From Echinarachnius parma (Eukaryota > Echinodermata > Echinoidea > Clypeasteroida > Echinarachniidae), in NCBI GenBank assembly GCA_037951105.1, contig JBAMJV010007461.1, positions 1 to 64,000 on the forward strand: DNA of 64,000 bases, given 5' to 3'. Shown here piece after piece: positions 38,466 through 49,006 of the stretch; the first letter of the stretch is position 1, and every line of letters begins with the position of its first letter. Under the pieces are notes generated by a model that worked only from the letters and a program-made list of their open reading frames with translations, ran no database searches and was not told the origin of the DNA. The translations under genes and the position numbers were made by a program.

Positions 38466-40110
38466 TCTCATCATGTCAATTGTTGGCAAAAAGACAATGT
38501 AAATGTAGGAATTGCCAGCAGACTACATGCTGCAATCTTTAAAAATGTGTTGCTGGCATAATTCCTCCACTCTCCCCACCTTGAAATGCTAAACAAAGTA
38601 CCACAAAGTAATTTAGAGTTATACAATATTTATTATGGAACATATCATAGACATTAATATACACGTTTATAAAACACAATAGCCAATATATACCGACATA
38701 CTATACATGTACATGTACTTTGTTTTATATAACATTTTAAATACAAAATAGTATATTGAAGAAAAAATAATAGTACGAGATAAAGGAATAATTATTATGT
38801 TTTACTATATATACAAAATGCTGTATTCTATAAAGCATATTAACAAAAGGCTAGTCACATCACAATATCAAATGTCAATTATTCTCTTACATTATATGAT
38901 TTCAGAGTTCAAAAGTATCAATTCAACATGAATGTTTGAAAGGAATCAAGTATGCTAACAAATTCAATAACACTCATGCTCCCAATGTAATAGCCATGAT
39001 TGAAACGTGTGCAATCTGTTATTGGATGCTATGATCCAGTTATGATAATAGTGTAAATGCTTCATGAAGAATTTATTTATAAGTACTACTATACATATTT
39101 AACATATTATGTCTAGACATAATGCAGACTTCATGTTATCAGTATTCTGCAAATGATTTCAAATTTGAAGTACTCTGAAACATTGTCTCTTTTTTATAGT
39201 TTTTATTCTGAAAAAATACATTCTCAGTTTCTCACTACAATTATCAAAACTGGTAATTATGTTTTGTATAACATTTGAAATATTGATTAAAAACATTTTA
39301 ATAATACATGTTTAATTATACCAATGTGTGCAACAATGTATTTTTACAAGATCAAATGAAATGTATAATTACTTTTAGTACATCATCTCTTACATCTCAT
39401 ATCAGGCAATTAATTATTTGAACTACTGGTATAATATAAACTCACATTGTACTGAGTAACGGACATGTTTGTCAAGACAAGATATTCCAAATATGAAACA
39501 ACTTCACTCATCTCCGCCTATCCCTTAAATATATAACAACACAAACGTAAGGAACATTTGATCAACAATTTTTATAAGGCATTGTAAATTTCTTAACTCG
39601 CATATATTTAAACAGCAACTTATTTTAAAATGATGATGAGTTTAATTTTACTATCAATACTGTCCTCATTTTGCAAGCCAAAACATTTGTGATAGTTGTT
39701 TTTTATGAAAGAAAATACATTTTAAGAACTTTTAAGTGGAACTACATTAATATTTAGATGTTGCAATAATAAACAATTGACACGATCATTTAATTAGTCA
39801 TGCAACTTCAGACCCTTCATTGTATTTTGGGTTTGCACTCAAACCAAATATTCAATTTGGTTCAGCTATACACGATCAAAGTGATTCAATCATATTTTGT
39901 AATGTAATGTGGTGATTTGAAAATAAACCATGTTACATTCATTCAGAATAATAAGGAAATGAGCCTGAAAGTTAGACTAAAAGCAATTGTTTTTTCTTAA
40001 ATCATTTTTTCATTGAGAACTTTAAAATGTATCCTTGTGGTTGAGGATGCCTGCAAATGAAGGACATTATCTTCATATATATTATAGTGATCAAAGCAAA
40101 ACGGCAGATA

Positions 40111-40294
40111 CAGTAAAACCAGTCTTAGTGGCCACCTGTCTTCAGCAGCCAACCTGCCTATAGAGTATAGTGGCCACCAAAAGTGATCCCCTGCAGAGAA
40201 ATCAATGTTATGGAACCTGTGTATAGAGGTCACCTGTCTGAAGTGGCAACTTTTCTTGTTTCCTTTGGGTGGTTACTATACACAGGTTTGACTG
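40111..40294. mobile_element. 184-bp MITE, CAGTMAAACC ends, TA flanks
   Basis: Ends CAGTAAAACC and, inverted, CAGTCAAACC, flanked by TA (40,109-40,110; 40,295-40,296), as for pogo/Tigger-type non-autonomous elements. A related left end (cagtcaaacctgctaatgcg) is at about 55,751. Confidence 0.7.
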
Positions 40295-40838
40295 TACTAG
40301 AATTGGATTAAATGTGGTGAACTAGGGTCTTGATTGCTTCATAACACAAACAAATGTACATGTTTCTACAAGAAGTTCTCTTCAACTGTAAGCCTTCACG
40401 TGATATTGCACTAAATACCATGCCAAATCAATGCATGATATGACAGACCTGTATCCATTTTCAAATTAAAGGACTTAAATTTACTCCTTCATATTTTCTC
40501 CCAATCTTTGTGATAGCTCACCATGATAATGAAACATTTAAAAGAGTATTTATGTTCACAAAAGCTAATTGTATTGAGTCCATTACATTATAAAACAGTA
40601 AAACTTGCCTTTCTTTTGATTAAAAACACATTGATATTCCAAAATCATAATAACAAACATTAAAAGTAATTTAGGAGATGCAGCAAAAGCAAATCGGCAT
40701 TATTCATTAGAAGGCCATCCATGGATGAGTTTCATGTCTCTGTTCAAAGGGAAACTTACATATGAGTCATGGCCACGATTCTTGACTCAATTCAATGACA
40801 AATGTAGAACAAGAAATAAAAATTAAAAATCTCATTAT

Positions 40839-40844
40839 TTATTT
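40839..40844 (-). terminator. Candidate poly(A) signal for IST1
   Basis: AATAAA on the minus strand, about 290 nt after the IST1 stop codon. It is the nearest perfect match I noticed. Confidence 0.35.
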
Positions 40845-41134
40845 CTTACCCTGTAGTACAATTGATTCTTCACATCTAAAATTCTAGAAATCATCACAAA
40901 AACATCTTTATTTTCCATCTATTCTGTGTCCGAGCCAAAGACTGAAGAAGAAAATACAAACAAATGCATTTCATATTTAATAAATATTAATGCTATATTA
41001 AATTGAGGAATTAATTACTTGGCAAATGCAGGATGGTCTAATGAGCCCCAAATCACAAGAAATGTCTGTACATTATGATGCATGTAAAAATATATGATGC
41101 GACCCTTGCTGTCACTCATTCACAAGGAGAGATC

Positions 41135-41360
41135 TCATTTCTTCTTCTTCAGCTCTTCAAATCTCCTGCTCAGGTCGTCAAAGTCCACATCCTCGCCTCC
41201 GGATGACTTGCCCCCGACGACGCTGTTGTCAAGGGGCGGGAAGGAGGAGGTGGGCACTGCCGGCAGGTTCGGGATGGAATCGCTGGGGAGGTTCCTAGGT
41301 GCAGGGGTCGGCATGGGGGTCCAGGGGGCTGAGTAGTGGGCATGTTGCCAGCGGGAGGAT
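41135..41360 (-). CDS. IST1: Last coding exon of IST1, ESCRT-III-related (partial)
   Basis: The exon runs from a canonical acceptor (tttttcaatcctcag before 41,360) to a TGA at 41,137-41,135. Its C-terminus, DVDFDDLSRRFEELKKKK, matches the end of IST1 (human ...DIDFDDLSRRFEELKKKT), which is the MIT-interacting motif that binds VPS4, LIP5 and spastin MIT domains during ESCRT-dependent membrane remodelling and abscission. The Pro-rich part before it, with IPNLPAVPTSS, also aligns with the IST1 linker (LPELPSVPD). The exon begins in phase 2 (its first base completes a codon). The N-terminal ESCRT-III core of IST1 (about 190 residues) is not found upstream within 41.4-47 kb, and ZIP11 exons on the same strand start at 47 kb, so the placement of the rest of this gene is unresolved. 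Confidence 0.85.
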
Positions 41361-41449
41361 CTGAGGATTGAAAAAGATTGGAGGAATATGAACATTATGC
41401 TTGATTTAACAATAAATCCAGTCCATGAATTCACAAAGAGCAGATGGTG

Positions 41450-43440
41450 TTTGTTCATTATGACCTTTGAGAGTTTATATCTTTAATCAAATCACTGACA
41501 AGAGGGAGACGTACATTATATGGACTGGCCACTTTCAACCTTTTTAGAGGTAAAGTCAATACTAGTAAGTGGGAACAATGGAAACAATGAATGCATATCA
41601 ATTTGGTGACAACTAGTGAACAGACTGGACCTCTTCTGACATTTAGAAGTAAATTGCTTTAAAAATAATCATTCATGACATATGTGCATTTAAGTATTAT
41701 TAAAACTGTTATGACTAACTGATGACATTTGACCACTGTGCATTGTTGATTTAAATCAATAATGATTCCTAATTATGTTAAATTACCAAAGGTTACTTTT
41801 TTAATACTTATACATTTAATAGGTCTACCAGAGTTTTTTCCATTTAGATGTTAAAGGGATAGTATAGTTCTGTTCAAACTTAATTTAAGTAATCAGAACT
41901 AGCACCATATCATTACAAACTAATAATTATACCTCCACCATGCCCGATAGGTAGAACAACTTTCAAACGGCTAAGTCAGGAGTCTGTTATCATTCAAAGA
42001 CGCTGTTAAAACACAAGAGGGCGTTCTCTAAAAACATATTGGTTTCAACCATTTCTTAGGAAAAGTTGTGAATGAGACATTTTGTTTAAATATCTATTCA
42101 ATAGAGAGATATCAACAAACTATTTAAAAACATCTTAGGTATTTTTCAAAAATGTTAAGGCATTATATTAATATTTTTCTTAAATTATTAACTAATGGTG
42201 GGTCCCAAATTTATTCCAATCAAATATTGATATTTCTGCATATTGATGTTTCTGAACTGATTTTGATCAAATAAAGTTTGTTTTATCTCTAAAATCATGT
42301 GCTCTTCTATATATTACACTCGGTTTTTCACTATCTCACAAATGAATTATTTCTTGAAGCGCCCCTAAACCAAAACTACACTAAAGTAAACTCTGGCAGA
42401 ATGGAATCTCTTACTAATGATGTGGCCCTCTAAAACCAAATGGAATCTCTTACCAAATGAAGAGCCCTGTAAACCAAAACTAAACTAAACCTGGCAGAAT
42501 GGAATCTTGTACTAAATGATGCACGACAAGCCACATCGTTACAATCATTTCAGGGACATTTGAGAAAGATAAACATGCTAGATTTCACCCGGAGGGCCCA
42601 CCACGGGCTCCCTAATTAAGCACACACACCCTATAACTGCACGTGCCTGCAACAGTATATCCCACTTGTGAGTTTGTTTGCAGTTGACAGAAAAAGAAGA
42701 AAAAAAGAAGAACTATCCCTTTAATGTCTTTTAATCAATAAATCATTTTTTAAAATGCTGTAATAAAGTGTTTTAGATAATAATTATTCATTGTAAGCTA
42801 TCATCAAAAACTACTAAGAAGCGATATATTGATCAGACACATGACATTTCATAAGTGTTATTTTTTCAATAATAATTATCACACTTAAAAAGTAATAATA
42901 ATTATTGACCAGTTTTGTATGGATTGCACATCGTGACCTTTGGGCATTATTCATTTGAATCAAGAAGAGTTGCAAATTATGTTCATGTACGGAAGTTACC
43001 AAGAACTAATGTATAGATCAGACACATTATGACGTGTGTTGATTTGTTCAATAACTATACAAACTTAATGCAAAGAAAATATACAAAAAGTCACCAAAAA
43101 TAATGTATAGATCAGACACAATATGACGTGTTGAATAATTATAAAACCTAATACATACATGTACATGTACTTTTGGAAGTGAATTGATTTCTCACATATG
43201 GACTGTGGGTATTAGTGGTATGGATCAATTTCAATTGCAGACTATGTACAGGTCAGTCACATTATGACCTATAAGTGTTAATGTTTGTAATTAATAATCA
43301 AATATTGCCACAAACAATTATACAAATATATTGACAAAGGGTTTATGCACTGGACAAATAATGACACTCTTGGTGTTAATGTTTTTTTTTACAATCAATC
43401 AATTTCAATTGACACATGGGACGTCATTCTAATGTTTCTA
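41450..43440. repeat. Old dispersed repeat, copy 2 (partner at 30,480-31,730)
   Basis: Collinear with 30,480-31,730 over its two outer parts (41,450-41,850 and 42,770-43,440); the middle is a TTAA-flanked element absent from the other copy. It includes three repeats of gtatagatcagacacattatg or close variants (43,009, 43,103 and near 43,250). Confidence 0.6.
41855..42720. mobile_element. 866-bp TTAA-flanked element (piggyBac/Kolobok-like ends)
   Basis: TTAA at 41,851-41,854 and 42,721-42,724. Terminal inverted repeat AGGGATAGT at both ends. No transposase. It sits within the dispersed repeat copy at 41,450-43,440. Similar phrases (ccaaaactaaacta, cccctttaa) occur near 46,975, suggesting a second copy there. 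Confidence 0.65.
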
Positions 43441-43639
43441 TCTATCCCTATACAGCTTCTGACGCCATACCAAATAGTGTCTGTTTTGTTTGAAGTTTGA
43501 AAACCCTAGAAGAGTACAACATACTTTTTTGTAAAAAACATTTCAAACTTAAGCTCTTATATTTTGGTTATATATAAAAACTAGATGGATCTTCCGCTAT
43601 CACGCCAATATTATATCAAGCCAAAATAAACATGCACTG

Positions 43640-44545
43640 AATTAATACTGTAAACTCAATTTTTATGGTAATTCATCAACCAGATCTTGATATAATTACA
43701 AGCTATTTTGCATATGTATTTAGGAGTCCTATGACCTTGACCTTTGACCTCATGACCCCAAGATTGTAGTGCTACATTTGCTCCATAAGATACATTCAGG
43801 TACCAAGTTGATTGAAATCTGACATTCATTTCTTGAGTTTTTACAATAACAATTTTTTTCGCATCTATGAATTCTGTTACCTTGAACTTTGACCTCATTA
43901 CCCCAAAATTGTATGGCTACATCATTTCTCTAACATACATTCAGGTACCAAGTTTGATTGAAATCTTACATACAGTTCTTGAGATTTTGCATTACAAGTT
44001 ATTTTAGCATAGAGTCCTATGACCTTGACCTTTGACCTCATGACCCCAAAATGTATGGCTTCATTGGCTCCCTAATTTACATTCAGATACCCGAGTTTGG
44101 TTGAAATCTGACATTCAGTTCTTGATATTTTGCCATTACAAGCTATTTTTGCATGTGTTTATTGAGTCCTGTGACCTTGACCTTTGACCTCATTACCCCA
44201 AAATTGTACGGCTTTATTGGCTCCCTAAGATACATTCACATACCAATTTTGATTGAAATTTGACATTCGGTTCTTTATATTTTGCCATTACAAGCTATTT
44301 TTGCATATATATTGCGCCTTGTGACCTTGACCTTTGACCTCATGACCCCCCAAATCTAATCAGATCATTGTCACTCCAATATGTACACTCATACCAAGTT
44401 TGAAATTGATCCGTCAACCGGTTCTTGAGATATCGCGAGAACGAAAACGGGACGGACGTACGTACGGACGGACGGACGGACGGACGGACGGATGGACAAC
44501 CCGAAAACATAATGCCTCCGGCCACTTCAATGGCGGAGGCATAAA
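43640..44545. mobile_element. Tandem-core element with TGACCTTTGACCT units and GGAC microsatellite
   Basis: Five tandem units of about 142-160 bp, each starting tgaccttgacctttgacct (43,732, a diverged 43,878, 44,020, 44,172, 44,332), then (GGAC)n at 44,452-44,494, then a terminal hairpin (atgcctccg...cggaggcat, 44,512-44,543). Left flank, tandem core, tetranucleotide repeat and hairpin is the architecture of bivalve pearl elements and Helentron-associated elements (HINE). Non-coding. Confidence 0.7.
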
Positions 44546-44640
44546 AAGAGTAATCTGTCACAATAAACGGGCGGTTATCGATTAACCTATACTCGGCTTT
44601 AAAAAAAATTTCTTAGGACCAAATGGCATTCCCAATATCC

Positions 44641-44972
44641 CGGGGGTGTTTTACAGAGATCCCAGGTTGAACTTAACACTAAGTCGGACTTAAAAATTAT
44701 GGAAAGCCATTTGTAGCTTCAGAATTAGACATAGTCAAGAGCCCAAAATGCTAATATTTGAAATTTTCAAACAAATTTTAAACCAATAACCTGAAGTGTC
44801 TTTGATGAAAGAAATTAGTGTCTTTGATAAAAGTAATTGTTAATGATTTGTATCAAAATTGTAGGCCTGTTTAAAGAACTTGTTTAACAATTTTACAAAG
44901 ACACTAATGGCTTTCCATATGAGTCAAACTTAGTGTTAAGTTCGCCTTGGGATCTTTGTGTAGCACCCCCTG
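44641..44972. mobile_element. About 330-bp MITE with roughly 75-bp terminal inverted repeats
   Basis: Arms share gaacttaacactaagt, agatcccaag/gg and atggaaagccatt in inverted order; outer ends gggggtgttttaca versus (inverted) gggggtgctacaca. The right terminus reads CAGGGGGTG on the minus strand, as in hAT ends, but I could not confirm a target duplication. Confidence 0.65.
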
Positions 44973-44997
44973 GTGAATAAAGTTCATTGATAACGTG

Positions 44998-45293
44998 GAG
45001 GTGTTGTGGCACGATCGGAAAGGTGCTTGACTGCAAAGCACAGGAGCCGGGTTCGAACCCAGATCGATGCCACCAGTACAACACTAGTGTCCTTCAGCAA
45101 GGCACTTTATCCACATTGCTGCTCCCTGCCCAGGTGCAATATGGGTACTTGGCATGAATGAGGGTATGTAAAAAGCATGAGTGCACTATAAAGTAGCACC
45201 TGCTGGAATGCTCCCCAGGGAGTGGAAACTGGAAAGAGTGCATAATATAGTGCGGAATTATATCCAAAAGGCAAGTTATAAATAATAATATTA
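44998..45293 (+). repeat. tRNA-derived SINE
   Basis: A head with RNA polymerase III promoter boxes (A-like tggcacgatcgg near 45,007; B box GGTTCGAACCC at 45,050-45,060), then a conserved middle (cagcaaggcactttatccac), a block gctccccagggagtgga and an AT-rich ataataata tail. It does not fold as an intact tRNA gene, so a SINE is the better reading. Confidence 0.8.
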
Positions 45294-45544
45294 GATGCAG
45301 TTCCCTCTGGGAGAACAGAGCAAAGGGCACCGAAGAGGCTAACCTAGATAAATAAGACTACAACAAAATATATATATTAAAATAACAATGTACCACTGGG
45401 AGCAATTTACTTCATATTCCCGGTAAAGATAAATCACATAGAAACAAGGCTGTCACTGTTATTACAGATCCAGTTGTGCTTCACGACATAATGCTAATAT
45501 TTCTTCTTTGATATGAACAAAAGTGGTTGGCTGAAATCTAAAAA

Positions 45545-46949
45545 CCAGAACGTCAATGACGTAGCGCTCATCGGCCATCTCGCAACATCAAATATCGCAA
45601 ATTTCATGTGGTACACTTTTCAACTGGTCAAAAAATAAAAATTTGATGCCCTGGAAGGGACATGGGAAAAAATTTAAAATTTAAAAATAAATTTAAAAAA
45701 TCAAAATAAAAATCAAAATAAATAAAATAAAAAACAAAAACAAACAAAACAAACAAACAAACAAACAAAAAATAAAATAAAATAAAAATAAAAAAAAATA
45801 AAAATAGAAAAATAAATAAAAATTAAATTAAAAAAAAATAAATAAATAAAAAAAAAAAAATTTACCATAATTAATGAATGGAGAAAAATTTCAAAATTCT
45901 GTGTAGAAGTTTAATGTACCAAAGTTAGCTCTACCAGATAAAGCAAACCAAATCAAAATCGGTCGAGAAATGAAGGAGAAGAAGCATTTTTTGTGATTTC
46001 GAATAATTTGCATAAATTACCATAGATAATGAATTTCATGAATCTGTACAGAAGTTTGAAATCCCCCTCTTAGCCCTATCTTATGAAACCTAGCCCTATT
46101 AGATAAACCAAACAGAATGAAAATCGGTCGAGAAATGAAGGAGAAGAAGCATTTTTTGTGATTTCTGGAATAAATTTGCATAAATTACCATAATTAATTA
46201 ATGGAGAAAAATTTCAAAATTCTGTGTAGAAGTTTAGTGTACCAAAGTTAGCTCTACCAGATAAAGCAAACCAAATCAAAATCGGTCGAGAAATGAAGGA
46301 GAAGAAGCATTTTTTGTGATTTCTGGAATAATTTTGCATAAATTACCATAATTAATTAATGGAGAAAAATTTCAAAATTCTGTGTAGAAGTTAAGTGTAC
46401 CAAAGTTAGCTCTACCAGATAAAGCAAACCAAATCAAAAACGGTCGAGAAATGAAGGAGAAGAAGCATTTTTTGTGATTTCTGGAATAAATTTGCATAAA
46501 TTACCATAATTAATTAATGGAGAAAAATTTCAAAATTCTGTGTAGAAGTTTAGTGTACCAAAGTTAGCTCTACCAGATAAAGCAAATCAAATCAAAATCG
46601 GTCAAGAAATGAAGGAGAAGAAGCATTTTTTGTGATTTATCTGGAATAAAATTTGCATAAATTACCATAATTAATTAATGGAGAAAAATTTCAAAATTCT
46701 GTGTAGAAGTTTAGTGTACCAAAGTTAGCTCTACCAGATAAAGCAAACCAAATCAAAATCGGTCGAGAAATGAAGGAGAAGAAGCATTTTGAAAACTGTG
46801 GACGGACGGATGGACGGACAGAAGGACGGACGGACGGACGGAAGGACGGACGGACGGACGGAAGACGGACGGACGGAAGGACGGACGGACGACGGACGCC
46901 ACGCCATGGCATAAGCTCATCAGGCCCTTCGGGCCGGATGAGCTAAAAA
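45545..46949. mobile_element. Tandem-core HINE/pearl-like element, copy 1 (6 core units)
   Basis: It starts accagaacgtcaatgacgta, has an A-rich tract (45,650-45,860), about six core units of roughly 157 bp (each with attctgtgtagaag, gctctaccagataaagcaaa and gaaatgaaggagaagaagca), a GGAC microsatellite (46,799-46,892) and a terminal hairpin (agctcatcaggccc / gggccggatgagct, ending about 46,944). gctcatc.gcc near the start is inverted relative to the final hairpin, like Helentron subterminal repeats. A second copy is at 60,927-61,704. Confidence 0.75.
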
Positions 46950-47239
46950 TTGTGATGTGCAGCGCCCTCTCTACCAAAACTAAACTACCCCTTTAAAATT
47001 TTATTTTGAGGATTTGGACAATGTTACTAAGTCCCTTTAAGTTAAAATTCATTGTATCTAAGTAACTAAACTATTTTTTAGCAAATCTTGTATTAATTTA
47101 CTAGTTTTAGCATACTGATTTGGCTAAAAAAAATTTTTTTAGTGACATATACAATAAATTTTAGCTGAAAATAGTTTTCAGAATACACCCACTGTACAGT
47201 AGCTACATGTACATACTGCTGTTCATCTCCATGCAACCT

Positions 47240-47362
47240 ACCAACTGATTCCTTGTCTATGCCCTGCGTCTCCGTGGTAACCTCAAACCCTTCACCGTCT
47301 TCATCGCTGTGAAGCTTGTTCTCTGTGTGCAGCGCTAGAGCAACATTTGGAGATGACACACC
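47240..47362 (-). CDS. SLC39A11: SLC39A11 (ZIP11) zinc transporter, third recognised exon
   Basis: It follows a clean acceptor (cattgtag before 47,362) in phase 0 and continues the previous exon: LPLL | GVSSPNVALALHTENK, as human ZIP11 has LLMPHLG..DPQTTLALN. It codes the start of the large, poorly conserved cytosolic loop between membrane segments 3 and 4, rich in acidic residues (HSDEDGEGFEVTTETQ). Three donors are possible: GTTG|gtaggt at 47,240, GGTAG|gttgca a few bases on, and CAGCA|gtatgt further on. The end given is the first. The later, most conserved exons (the HNVPEG and NFPEG metal-site helices) are not recognisable anywhere downstream in the window. Confidence 0.75.
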
Positions 47363-47524
47363 CTACAATGAGGAATCAAAGTTACAGAAAACAGAAAATT
47401 AGACATTTGGCGATAAAATACAATCAAACCAATGATAAATGTTGCTTGTAAGTATCGGCTTCCATGGTGGTGTAGATAATATGTGTGGTTTGCGGTTGCA
47501 ACCATGTATAAGGAGAGGATTGGT

Positions 47525-47645
47525 GAGTCCTGAGAAGGACTGTTGGTATTCTTTCTAGGATAGTCCTAAAAAGGACTGTGGTAGTCCTAGAAAGGACTGT
47601 TGGTAGTCCTGGAAAGGACTGTTGGTATTCTTTCTTGAGTTTGTA
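47525..47645. repeat. Short tandem repeat of about 25-27 bp (ggactgttggta.tcct)
   Basis: Four to five imperfect units with the palindromic core agtcctnnnaaggact, in the ZIP11 intron. Confidence 0.7.
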
Positions 47646-47776
47646 GTTCTGATAAAAACTACAGCGCCGGTATAGTTATTGTAAGGAGAGGGTTGGTGGT
47701 AGGATACAATGCATTATAAGAACTAGAACTTTGGGCACATTCTTAGGAGGAACAGAGGAGTTGAGAAACACAATTA

Positions 47777-48238
47777 CCGTAAAACTCCGTGTATAAGACG
47801 CACTCGTGTATAAAACGCACCCCCAACTTTCTATTTAAAAAAAAAAAAAAAAAAAATTTATTTATTGATTTTTTTTTTTTAGAATAAATTTTTTTTTCAT
47901 GAATATTCATATATTCATGAGGTAGCAATGCTCATTAAATATGCAAAATACTAAATTCATTAATAACTTTTTTGTTGAGAAAAATGTATAACCACTGTTT
48001 AATATTAAATGAGTGCTGCTACTCATGAATATCTGAATATTCAATTAGTAGCAGTGTTACTGCTTAAAAACTTGCATTTTGTTTTGCTAACCACTATAAT
48101 TTATGTAGGAAAAAGGTATATTTTGATAAATGTTCCCTCTTATATCAAGCTCTTGTCATGCCCTAGACCAGTTTAATATGCATTAAACATGACTACCGGG
48201 TGTCCAAAAAAAAAATTCAAAAAAAAAAAAAAAAAAAT

Positions 48239-48273
<35 letters not shown>

Positions 48274-48357
48274 GCTGTACCTGTGTATAAGACGCACCCC
48301 CCACTTTGAAAATTTTCCGACGGAAAAAAAGTGCGTCTTATACACGGAGTTTTACGG
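47777..48357. mobile_element. 581-bp MITE, CCGTAAAACTCCGTG ends, TA flanks
   Basis: Terminal inverted repeat CCGTAAAACTCCGTGTATAA at both ends, continuing gacgcac; TA duplicated (47,775-47,776; 48,358-48,359). The middle is A- and T-runs. Non-coding, mariner-like by target site. Confidence 0.75.
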
Positions 48358-49006
48358 TAAGTTAAATTATTCAATTTTCAAGCCCTAAAAATATGCTTTT
48401 GCCATCAAAGTTTTCCTCCCCAAATACTCCTATATAAAACAAAAGTCTATGTCTTTGTCAGGCCACAAAATCTTGAGAAATCACAAATTTACTTGGCTGG
48501 ATTAGCCACTTGGACAAAAACATTGTTTTTCTACTATTGAGTAAGAAATACAGAGTACAAAATCAATCAATATGTAGACATAATGTACAGTGTTTTGAGT
48601 TTTTTTCTCTCTTTTCCACCTTCCTGTTCCAGCAACAACAAAAAACAGATTGCAATAGTGCTGATACTGTAATACAGTACTACTAGTCTAGTATTACACA
48701 AGGTCACTTTACACACAAATATGTAAACAATGGTGTGAATAAACAAACATAAGGCAGGCACCGGAAGGCAACAGCTGTTTTTACTCCTATTCATACCAGT
48801 GAAAAATAAACATAATACAGCCTTGGTTTATTTTGTAAATGTGCCAGCGATAACCAGCACCCCGACGATTGATTTTTTTTAGTCAAGACTATACTGTACT
48901 ACAGTTTCCTTTTCTGAATTTCAGGAGCCGGTTTTAAAAATTACTGTCATGGGGCTCAATTACCCAAAATGACAAGCCCTGTGTAATACACATGTATGAG
49001 CCACTG

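Larger units (their letters stand above)
38470..41134. other. AT-rich unique stretch downstream of IST1, possibly its 3' UTR
   Basis: No coding exon seen. Apart from one 184-bp MITE it is free of obvious repeats, unlike its surroundings. On the minus strand, AATAAA lies at 40,839-40,844 and others further on (near 38,630), so part of it may be transcribed as IST1 3' UTR. Confidence 0.4.

Noticed and set aside
44340-44561. Open frames rich in PSVRPSVRPSVR (also near 46,700-46,980 and 61,525-61,719)
   Set aside because: They are translations of the GGAC tetranucleotide repeats of tandem-core elements, not genes.
45001-45075. Possible tRNA gene with intact B box
   Set aside because: The acceptor stem and cloverleaf do not form, and it is followed by a SINE body and AT-rich tail.
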